From: CAVXEH01 sp963805645 | GTDB lineage: Bacteria > Chloroflexota > Limnocylindria > QHBO01 | DNA length: 64,000 nucleotides | Assembly (NCBI GenBank): GCA_963805645.1 | Contig: CAWDVA010000010.1 | Coordinates: 1 to 64,000, forward strand | Reading direction: 5' to 3' | Shown here: positions 1 to 6,222 of the stretch, piece after piece | Layout: every line of letters begins with the position of its first letter | Numbering within the stretch: the first letter of the stretch is position 1 | Position numbers and translations under genes: made by a program | Notes under the pieces: model-generated | Told to the model about the DNA's origin: nothing | Databases searched by the model: none | The model's input: the letters and a program-made list of their open reading frames with translations, nothing else

Positions 1-141
1 GTGGTGCTGGGCCTACTGGTCCTGACCGCCCGCCGATTCCCGCGGCTGCTGGTCTGGGGCGCTGCCGCTGCCACCGCCATCGGCCTCCTGGGCGTCCTGG
101 CCAACGTCGCCTCGCTGCTGATCCTGGCCGGCCGCGGGTAG
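1..141 (+). CDS. C-terminal end of a membrane protein (partial)
   Basis: The frame is open from the first base and ends at TAG 139-141, giving the last 46 residues of a protein that begins outside the window. The fragment has a hydrophobic stretch (residues 1-8), a short Arg-containing loop, then a long hydrophobic segment rich in Ala, Leu and Val, as expected for the last membrane helices of a polytopic protein. No family can be named from so little. It converges on, and overlaps, a minus-strand frame at 13-381, so one of the two 3' ends may not be real. Confidence 0.45.
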   Translation: MVLGLLVLTARRFPRLLVWGAAAATAIGLLGVLANVASLLILAGRG

Positions 142-381
142 GGGCGCGGTGCGGGCGACATCGGCCCGCAGCCAGGACGGCGCCCAGTAGGCGAGGGCCA
201 GTCCCGCCGCCGCCACCGCCGTCACCGCCCAGTCCGTGAGCGACCATCCGCTGACGGCGATCGCCACGGCCACCGCCCACATGACCGCCACCACGCCCAC
301 CGCGGGTCGGGTGTGGGTCAGCGGCCGGCCCAGCAGGTACAGGCTGACCACCGCCAGCACGCTGATCTGCAGTGCATCCAT
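13..381 (-). CDS. Small putative membrane protein, 122 aa
   Basis: Residues 1-75 hold three hydrophobic segments (about 5-18, 26-44 and 50-67) with a conserved-looking Arg/Pro loop between the first two, which reads as a genuine small membrane protein. Residues 78-122 are polar and rich in Gln, Gly and Asp, and are antisense to the plus-strand membrane protein that ends at 141. The tail may therefore be out-of-family sequence caused by loss of an earlier stop. No domain is recognised. The gene is divergent from the lipoprotein at 532. Confidence 0.35.
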   Translation of the reverse strand: MDALQISVLAVVSLYLLGRPLTHTRPAVGVVAVMWAVAVAIAVSGWSLTDWAVTAVAAAGLALAYWAPSWLRADVARTAPLPAAGQDQQRGDVGQDAQEADGGGSGSAPDQQPRESAGGQDQ

Positions 382-531
382 CAGACCGATCCTACCGCCT
401 GCGATCCGTTGGCAGACCCGCCATCGGGCACCGTCATGGCCCTATCGTCCATTTGACTCTGCCGGATCATCGGCCACACCATGCCGTGCCGCATCTGCGG
501 CGCTGCACCGCACAAGGGGTCCCGCCCGATC

Positions 532-1491
532 ATGCGCAAGGTCTTCGCCCTGGTGGCCGCGGCCGCCATTGGTCTCCTGGCTGCCTGCTCCAGCCAGCCA
601 TCGTCCACCGATCCGTACCAGGTGGTCGACCAGGCCACCCACGCCACCTACGGGGATCTTGTGCAGGCCAACCTGGGCGTGGATGTTGCCGGCTCACAGC
701 CGGTCCACGTCGATCCGTCTGCCATCCGGCTCGTGATGGATACGAAGTCCGGCAAGGCCGATTTCGCCCTGTCCGTGCCCATGGACGCCCTCCAGATGGA
801 CGCGGCCACGCGCGCCCAGCTGGGCCTCACCGGCGACACCCTGGATCTCGACGTGCGCTACGACGGCACGGCCCTGTACACCAGGAGCCCGCTCCTGGCG
901 CCGATCCTCTCCGCGCTGGTGCTGCAGACCGGCGGGTCGCCCGGCGACTACTCCGGCTGGGTTCAGCTGGGCACCACCGCGGAGCTGGCCGCCCTGGCCG
1001 GGGGCCTGGTTCCCCAGGTCAGCATTCCGCCCATCGCGTCCGTTGGCGCGCAGGCGAGCCACGACGCCGCCACCCTCAAGCAGGACCTGGAGGGCGCCGG
1101 GATCACCCTGACCTTCGTGGGGCGCGAGCAGCGCAACGGTGCGTCGGCCGACCACCTGACGGCCAGCATCGACCCGACAAAGCTGGAGGGCAGCCCCATG
1201 GCCTCGCAGCTGCCCGGTCAGATCTCGCAGGTCGAGGGCGCCCTCAACCAGGCCGATCTGGCGGCCGACCTGTGGTTCGCCGCGGACTCCCACCAGCTGA
1301 CGGAGGTGGACATCACGGCCACCCCCAAGGACACCACCGATACGTCCAAGCTCTCGTTGGTCCTGCTGATCAGCACGCCAACCGATGCCAGCGTCCTCGA
1401 AACGCCGGCGGACTACAGCACGCTCCCGCTGGGGCCCATCATCCAGTCCCTCATGCAGTCGTTCGGGGCGGGCCTGCTCAACGGGATCTGA
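532..1491 (+). CDS. Predicted lipoprotein, 319 aa (LppX/LprG-like?)
   Basis: The start is placed at ATG 532, because this gives a clean lipoprotein signal: Met-Arg-Lys, a hydrophobic run, then Leu-Ala-Ala-Cys with the lipidated Cys at residue 19. An in-frame ATG at 481 would add 17 polar residues in front of the signal. The mature part is about 300 residues, soluble, without further membrane segments, with many Asp/Thr/Ala and repeated beta-strand-like motifs. Length and general character recall the LppX/LprA/F/G lipoprotein fold, which carries lipids across the envelope in actinobacteria, but this is a resemblance only and no diagnostic motif was seen. The gene stands alone. Confidence 0.6.
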   Translation: MRKVFALVAAAAIGLLAACSSQPSSTDPYQVVDQATHATYGDLVQANLGVDVAGSQPVHVDPSAIRLVMDTKSGKADFALSVPMDALQMDAATRAQLGLTGDTLDLDVRYDGTALYTRSPLLAPILSALVLQTGGSPGDYSGWVQLGTTAELAALAGGLVPQVSIPPIASVGAQASHDAATLKQDLEGAGITLTFVGREQRNGASADHLTASIDPTKLEGSPMASQLPGQISQVEGALNQADLAADLWFAADSHQLTEVDITATPKDTTDTSKLSLVLLISTPTDASVLETPADYSTLPLGPIIQSLMQSFGAGLLNGI

Positions 1492-1597
1492 CCCGCACCC
1501 GCCGGCGCCGGCCCGCAGCCGGCTCGAACATCCGCAGCGCGGGGCCGGCGACCGCATGGGCCCCAGCCGCCGATGCCACGCGCGCCTTGACCCATAT

Positions 1598-1615
1598 ATG
1601 ATGATCAGCCATCAT
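1598..1615. promoter_or_regulatory. Inverted repeat, putative toxin-antitoxin operator
   Basis: ATGATG (1598-1603) and CATCAT (1610-1615) form a perfect 6-bp inverted repeat with a 6-bp spacer, directly after an AT-rich TATATG and 8 bases before the antitoxin start. Antitoxins of the Phd/YefM class repress their own operon by binding such short palindromes, so this is the expected operator position. Binding is inferred. Confidence 0.45.
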
Positions 1616-1623
1616 GATCTACC

Positions 1624-1932
1624 ATGATGACCAGGCAGACGGTGACCGCCGGCGCGCTGCGCGCCAGGCTGGGGGAGATCCTGGACCGCGCGTCGGCGGG
1701 GGAGCGGATCCTGATCGAGCGCGACCACAAGCCCATTGCGGTGCTGGTCTCGCCTGAGGACGCCGCCCGGCTTGAGCCGGACGAGCAGGAGCGGATTGCC
1801 CGCAGCCTCGCCGCGCTGGACAGGCTGGACGCCCTGCGGGAACGCCTGAAGCGCGATCATCCATGGCCTGCCGATGCTCCCGATGCGGTCACCGCCATTC
1901 GTGAGGACCGCGCGCGGGACGACGTGCCATGA
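1624..1932 (+). CDS. Phd/YefM-family antitoxin
   Basis: The protein is 102 aa with the typical Phd/YefM layout. The N-terminus (about residues 5-50) reads Val-Thr-Ala-Gly-Ala-Leu-Arg-Ala-Arg-Leu, followed by Gly-Glu-Arg-Ile-Leu-Ile-Glu-Arg and Lys-Pro-Ile-Ala-Val-Leu-Val, the hallmark of the DNA-binding dimer fold. The charged, probably disordered C-terminal half (about 55-102) is where such antitoxins wrap their toxin. It overlaps the PIN toxin by ATGA (1929-1932), which indicates translational coupling. The start could be ATG 1624 or the adjacent ATG 1627. The inverted repeat just upstream suggests autoregulation. Confidence 0.85.
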   Translation: MMTRQTVTAGALRARLGEILDRASAGERILIERDHKPIAVLVSPEDAARLEPDEQERIARSLAALDRLDALRERLKRDHPWPADAPDAVTAIREDRARDDVP

Positions 1933-2492
1933 GCGACTCGTCGGCCGGGCCCCTGGTCGTCGACGCGTCGGTTGGCGTCCCGTTCGTACACGACGAGCCC
2001 GCCTCCGCGGAGGTGTCCCGGCTGGTCCACGCGTTCCGACGAGCCGGCCGGCGGCTGATGGTGCCCCCGCTCTTCTGGCTGGAGGTGCTCAATGTCCTCG
2101 GCCGCCGCTACCGGCTGGGTCCGGACGTGCTGCTCGAGGCGCTCGCCGAGCTCGACGCCGCAGGCATCGAAACGGTGGAGTTCGACCGGCCGATGCTCCT
2201 CCTTGCCCTCGATGCGGTCGTCCGGCACGGTCTGACGGCCTACGACGCCGCCTACCTCGCCCTGGCCGAGGCCGCCGATGCCGAGCTGCTCACCGCCGAT
2301 GCCTCGCTCGCCGCGGCCGCCGGCGCCCGGGCGCGGCTGGTGGGTCCGGGCCGCATGAGCGAGCCGCCGGCCCCCTACTCCGCCGGATCGTGGACAGACT
2401 GGCCGGGCGCCGCCGCCTACCTCGCCGATCTGCGGGCCCGCGTCGCCGCGCCGGAGAAGCCCCCGGCCGGTGGTACAGCGGTCATAACCTAA
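1929..2492 (+). CDS. PIN-domain ribonuclease toxin (VapC-like)
   Basis: This 187-aa protein has a PIN fold over residues 8-140. Candidate acidic metal ligands are Asp12 (in Val-Val-Asp-Ala-Ser), Glu52 (in Phe-Trp-Leu-Glu), Asp106 (in Thr-Ala-Tyr-Asp-Ala) and Asp124 (in Leu-Thr-Ala-Asp), all in the usual order, so the nuclease looks intact. PIN toxins cleave tRNA or rRNA and are held inactive by the co-transcribed antitoxin, here the Phd/YefM protein overlapping by 4 bases. Residues 140-187 form a Pro/Ala-rich extension beyond the usual VapC length of about 130-140, with no assigned role. Confidence 0.85.
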   Translation: MSDSSAGPLVVDASVGVPFVHDEPASAEVSRLVHAFRRAGRRLMVPPLFWLEVLNVLGRRYRLGPDVLLEALAELDAAGIETVEFDRPMLLLALDAVVRHGLTAYDAAYLALAEAADAELLTADASLAAAAGARARLVGPGRMSEPPAPYSAGSWTDWPGAAAYLADLRARVAAPEKPPAGGTAVIT

Positions 2493-2590
2493 CGTCGCCG
2501 AAGGGCCGTCTTGCGCCCCGCCGGCGACGGTACGTCACGCCGGCGCGAACCTGGCGTCGGGGAAGGGCCATTCCCCGACGTTACGTTACG
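2486..2590. repeat. Two palindromic repeats upstream of the glycosyltransferase gene
   Basis: There are two adjacent copies of a degenerate palindrome. Copy A pairs CGTCGCCG (2493-2500) with CGGCGACG (2522-2529). Copy B is a perfect 10-bp stem, CGTCGGGGAA (2555-2564) and TTCCCCGACG (2571-2580), with loop GGGCCA. Both begin with AACCT(A/G)(A/G)CGTCG and end with GACG(T/G)TACGT. A third copy lies downstream of the glycosyltransferase gene at 4126-4176. Hairpin B could also end transcription from the toxin-antitoxin operon, although no T-run follows. Confidence 0.6.
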
Positions 2591-2853
2591 GTGGCCGGAA
2601 CACTGCGCCCGCCCCCGCCCGCCTCGCTCGCTTTGACGGAGAACCCCCTCAGGCGTACGCTCCGATATGTGACGCTGCAACTATCTCCCGAGCCCCGGGG
2701 CGCTCGGTGACCACCTCCCGCCGCCAGCGCCTGGGCGCCGAGTCCGGCCCCGCCTCCGCCCCCTCCGCCCCCACCGCGCCACCCGACCACGAGGGCGCGA
2801 TTGCCGGGGCGGCGTATGGGCGCCATCGGCGCACCCACCGCGTTCGGGGGCAC

Positions 2854-4089
2854 ATGCGCCCGCGCGTCCTGCAGCTGCTGGCCACCGGGGGAAACGGGGG
2901 AGCCCAGGAGAGCTACTCCGGGCTGCTCCTGCACCTGGACCGTTCCCGGTACGACGTTCGCGCCCTGTCGCTCAGCCGCGGGTCGGCCGTCCAGCGCCTC
3001 CATCGGCTTGGGATCAGCGTGGACGTGATCGAGCAGGAGGAGGACGAGGTCGCCGTTCGCGAGCTGGCGGCGTACCTGCGTCGCAACGAGATCGACCTGG
3101 TCCACGCCCACATGTTCCGCGCGGAGGTGGTGGGCACCCGCGCCGCCGTGGCGGCCGGCACGCCGGTGGTGATGGCCACCGTCCACTCCTCGCGGGTCCG
3201 CTCCCCGGAGGACGTGGCCACGCTCGCCGAGCTGACGCCGCTCATGGATCGGCTGATCATCCCGTCGGACGCCATCGCGGAGAAGGTGCGGGCGGAGGGC
3301 CGCGTGGCGCCGTCCACCATCCTTCCCAACGGGGTGGACCTCTCGCGCTTCGCCCTTCCCGCGCCACCCTGCGGCCTGCGCGACGAGCACGGCATTCCCT
3401 GCACCGATGTCCTCCTGGGCGTGGTCGCCCGCCTCGAGCCGGAGAAGGGCCACACCCACCTGGTTGCGGCCATGCCGGCCATCGTGGAGCGCGCGCCAAA
3501 GACCTGGCTGGTGATCGTGGGGGAGGGGTCGGAGCGCGAGTCGCTGGAGGCCCAGGCCCGCGCCCTCCCGGCGCCCGCGCGGGACCGGATCATCTTCACC
3601 GGCCGTCGCGACGACATCGCGGCCGTCACCGCGGACCTGGACATCGCCGTCCTGCCCTCCCTGCGCGAGGCGCAGGGCATCTCCATCCTGGAGGCCATGG
3701 CCCGCCGCAAGCCGGTGATCGCCTCCCGCGTGGGCGGCATCCCCGAAGTCGTGACCGATGGCGTCTCCGGCATCCTGGTCCCGCCGGAAACCCCCGCCGC
3801 CCTCGCCGATGCGGTGGTGCGCCTGGCCCGCTCCCCGCGGCTCCGTCGCGAGATGGGCGACGCGGGGTATGCCACCGTGGAGTCACGGTTCAGCATCGAT
3901 GCCATGGTGCGGCGGATCGAGGCCCTGTACGGCGAGGAGCTGGAGCGTGCGGGCGTCGCGGGGCCGCTCACCTCGGCCCGGGCCCGCGCAGACGGTCACT
4001 CCGGCCACACCGGCCCGGCGCACCGCTCCTCTGACCGCGGCTCCCGGCGCCCGTCGGACCGGGGAGCCCTGGAGATCCCGCCCCTCTAG
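2854..4089 (+). CDS. Glycosyltransferase family 4 protein
   Basis: This is a GT-B fold transferase of the GT4 type, which moves a sugar from an activated donor onto a glycan or lipid acceptor at the cytoplasmic face of the membrane. With ATG 2854 the protein has 411 residues and begins with Arg-Val-Leu-Gln-Leu-Leu-Ala-Thr-Gly-Gly, the usual N-terminal acceptor-domain strand and glycine loop. The donor domain carries Arg193 and Lys198 (in Ala-Arg-Leu-Glu-Pro-Glu-Lys-Gly) and the EX7E motif with Glu272 and Glu280. A GTG at 2707 would add 49 low-complexity residues and is less likely. The C-terminal 50 residues are polar and disordered. The gene is isolated and flanked on both sides by related palindromic repeats. 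Substrate unknown. Confidence 0.85.
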   Translation: MRPRVLQLLATGGNGGAQESYSGLLLHLDRSRYDVRALSLSRGSAVQRLHRLGISVDVIEQEEDEVAVRELAAYLRRNEIDLVHAHMFRAEVVGTRAAVAAGTPVVMATVHSSRVRSPEDVATLAELTPLMDRLIIPSDAIAEKVRAEGRVAPSTILPNGVDLSRFALPAPPCGLRDEHGIPCTDVLLGVVARLEPEKGHTHLVAAMPAIVERAPKTWLVIVGEGSERESLEAQARALPAPARDRIIFTGRRDDIAAVTADLDIAVLPSLREAQGISILEAMARRKPVIASRVGGIPEVVTDGVSGILVPPETPAALADAVVRLARSPRLRREMGDAGYATVESRFSIDAMVRRIEALYGEELERAGVAGPLTSARARADGHSGHTGPAHRSSDRGSRRPSDRGALEIPPL

Positions 4090-4125
4090 CTCGTCCCCGG
4101 ACGCCTCGTGTTCGAGCCGGTGTGA

Positions 4126-4176
4126 CCTGGCGTCGCCGAAGGCGCGTCAACGGGTGCAAGCGCGACGTTGCGTTAC
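4126..4176. repeat. Palindromic repeat, third copy, downstream of the glycosyltransferase gene
   Basis: CCTGGCGTCGCCGAAGG (4127-4143) repeats the left arm seen at 2550-2566, and GCGACGTTGCGTTAC (4162-4176) repeats the right arm seen at 2575-2590. CGTCGC (4131-4136) can pair with GCGACG (4162-4167). With the two upstream copies it brackets the glycosyltransferase gene. A short GCGTCC-rich simple repeat follows at about 4200-4235. Confidence 0.5.
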
Positions 4177-4286
4177 AGCCACTCGACCACTCGTCGAGCA
4201 CCGCGTCCGCGTGCGCGTCCGCGTCCGCGACTGCGGCGCACGGCCGCGACCGTGGCCTCGGTGCACGCCCCCCGCTCGGGGGCCCG

Positions 4287-5049
4287 TCAGGGACGGATCC
4301 CGTGCTCACCCACGAGCGGTACGAAGACCACCGGCTCGGTCTCCCGCCGGCTCAGCGCCTCGCCGTGGCGCTCCACCACGGTGAGCCACTGCTGGTCCGG
4401 CGTGCCCACTGGCATGACGAGCAGGCCGCCATCGGGCGAAAGCTGGTCCAGCAGCGGCCCGGGGATCTCCGGCCCCGCGGCGGTGACCAGGATCGCGTCG
4501 TAGGGTGCGGCGTCGGGGAAGCCGGCGGTCCCGTCGCCCACGACCACCCGCACGTCGGGATAGCCCGCGGTCCGCAGCCGCTCGACCGCCTCCGCGGCCA
4601 GCGGCGCGTGGCGCTCCATGGTCACCACGCGTGCACCCAGCTCGGCGAGGATGGCCGGCGGCGTACCCGCTCCCGGTTCCGATCTCCAGGACACGGGCCT
4701 CCCGCCACCCAGCGCGCGGGCGGGCATGCGTGGTCATGGCCGCCACCACGTACGGCTGGGAGATGGTCTGCCCCGAGCCTATCCCCAGCGCGCGGTCCGA
4801 GTACGGATGGTCGGAGGTCACGAACGCGTGGCGCGGCACGCTGCGGAAGGCGCGCAGCAGCTCCGGGTCGGTCAGGCCGCGGGCCTCGATCTGGTCACGG
4901 ACCATGCGCTCGCGCAGCCGATGCCACGGGTCGGGCCCCTGGGTGGCGGGATCCGGCGAGGCGGGATCCGGCGACGCGGGATCCGATGGGTCGGGTTCAG
5001 GCGGGCTGTGGGGCGATCGGTTCGCCGGCAGCCATCGGCGCCAGCGCAT
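4287..5049 (-). pseudogene. pcm: Protein-L-isoaspartate O-methyltransferase, broken by a frameshift
   Basis: The enzyme repairs isoaspartyl residues using S-adenosylmethionine. The 5' part (5049 to about 4660) encodes Met-Val-Arg-Asp-Gln-Ile-Glu-Ala-Arg-Gly, the Pro-Arg-His-Ala-Phe-Val motif and the SAM-binding Glu-Ile-Gly-Thr-Gly-Ser-Gly-Tyr-Ala-Ala. The reading frame then leaves the family. The rest of the enzyme (Ile-Leu-Ala-Glu-Leu-Gly onwards, with Pro-Tyr-Asp-Ala-Ile-Leu-Val-Thr-Ala-Ala) continues in another frame to the stop at 4287. Removing one G in the run GGCCGGCGGC (about 4653-4662) would restore a full-length protein. It is either a true pseudogene or a one-base sequencing error. 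The N-terminal 45 residues carry Asp-Pro-Ala-Ser-Pro repeats; the family start probably lies nearer 4905. Confidence 0.8.
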
Positions 5050-5067
5050 GGGCGGGTGGGATCGGCG

Positions 5068-5334
5068 TCAGTCGAAGCCGGTTCCGGTGGGCGTCGCGTC
5101 CGCGGTCTCGTGCCTATCGGAAGAGCGGTTGGACCCATTGCCGTTGCCGCCATCGGTCCGGCTGGCGCTGTCGTAGGCGCCCAGCGTGGCCGCGTCGAGC
5201 AGGTCGTTCAGCAAGCGGTCCGCGCGCTGCCGCAGCAGGCGCCGGGTCTCGATGCCGCTGCGCGGTGCCAGCAGCACGCCCACGGCCAGGCCCAGGAAGA
5301 AGAACCGGATCGCGACGCGAACGCGGCTGATCAT
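5068..5334 (-). CDS. YtxH-like small membrane protein, 88 aa
   Basis: Start ATG 5334 is preceded by AGGAG about 10 bases upstream. The first 25 residues form a membrane helix ending in Leu-Leu-Ala-Pro-Arg-Ser-Gly, the signature of YtxH-type proteins. An amphipathic charged stretch and a Ser/Asn/Asp-rich disordered tail follow. A longer in-frame start at 5457 would add a low-complexity leader before the membrane helix. The function of this family is not established; it is often called a stress or gas-vesicle-like protein. It lies 18 bases upstream of pcm on the same strand. A larger YtxH-like protein is encoded at 49033-49737. Confidence 0.6.
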   Translation of the reverse strand: MISRVRVAIRFFFLGLAVGVLLAPRSGIETRRLLRQRADRLLNDLLDAATLGAYDSASRTDGGNGNGSNRSSDRHETADATPTGTGFD

Positions 5335-5612
5335 TGGCGTGTGCTCCTCGTGTCGGGGGGACTGCGGGTCAGGATACCACCGGCCCCCGGGCATCCCTGG
5401 CCCCGCCGTCGACCGTTCCGCAGCTCCCGACCTGCGTGGCGCGACCACCACTCGCATTAAGTCCCTCGACGCCGCGCATCTGCTGCGCCGCGACGCCGAG
5501 ACGAGCTCGACTTGCCGCGTCCGTCCGCATCATTGCGACGCTGGACGCGGTTAACGCGCGCACCAGTCGCAGGACGCAGGTCAGGGGGCCGGCGGAGCCG
5601 GGCTGGGCCGAG

Positions 5613-6173
5613 TTACGGCGAGGAGGTCGGGACCAGTGACGGCGCGAGCGAGCTCGAGGGCACCGGCGCCACGGACGCCGAGGGGTTGACGGTGGGCTCC
5701 GCGGTCGGGCTCGGAGTGAGCAGGCTGGACGGGATTCCAAGCGCCGAGAACACCAGGATCAGCACGAAGACCACCGCGACCAGAATGACCCACGGCGCCG
5801 CGAGCCTGTCCTTCTTGGGAGGCAGGCTTCCCCGGTAGCCTCCGCCGCCGATGCCGGTCGCGACCTGGGGACCGCCGCGGCGCCGACCGGCGCGCGGCTC
5901 CTCCTCTTCTTCCTCCTCGTACTCGTCGTCGCCTGTCGCTTCCTCGGGCTCCGATTCGGCCTCGGGCTCGGCCTCGGGTTCGGGTTCCGGCTCCGATTCG
6001 GACTCGGGTTCTGGCTCGGGCGTCGTCGCGACCTCGACCTCAGGTTCGGGCGCAGCCTCCGCCTCGGGCTCAGGCGCCGACGTGGCCTCGGGCTGGGGCT
6101 CCTCGGCCTGCGGCTCGGGCTTCTCAGCCTCGGATTCGGGGCGCTTCGGCTCCTCGGGATTCTCGGTGGTCAT
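5613..6173 (-). CDS. Acidic single-pass membrane protein, 186 aa
   Basis: Residues 1-90 are almost entirely Glu, Pro, Ala and Ser (repeated Pro-Glu-Pro-Glu), ending in a run of seven or more Glu. An Arg/Gly-rich linker follows, then one membrane helix (about 127-147) and a Pro/Ser/Thr-rich outer segment. The topology is probably a long disordered cytoplasmic acidic tail with a short exported C-terminus. No enzyme domain is visible. TACCCT lies about 10 bases before the ATG, suggesting a leaderless transcript. It resembles small anchor or surface proteins common in this phylum, but no function can be given. Confidence 0.55.
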   Translation of the reverse strand: MTTENPEEPKRPESEAEKPEPQAEEPQPEATSAPEPEAEAAPEPEVEVATTPEPEPESESEPEPEPEAEPEAESEPEEATGDDEYEEEEEEEPRAGRRRGGPQVATGIGGGGYRGSLPPKKDRLAAPWVILVAVVFVLILVFSALGIPSSLLTPSPTAEPTVNPSASVAPVPSSSLAPSLVPTSSP

Positions 6174-6222
6174 ACGGCCGCGAAGGGTAGCACGCGATCG
6201 GCGTTCGTGATGGGCAGCGCGC

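Noticed and set aside
372..1601. 409-residue open frame overlapping the lipoprotein gene
   Set aside because: Arg/Gly/Pro-rich shadow; the other frame has a lipoprotein signal and normal composition.
5541..5580. A further copy of the 50-bp unit (TAACGCGCGCACCAG at about 5552)
   Set aside because: Only about 15 bases match and the rest is unrelated; may be chance in GC-rich sequence.
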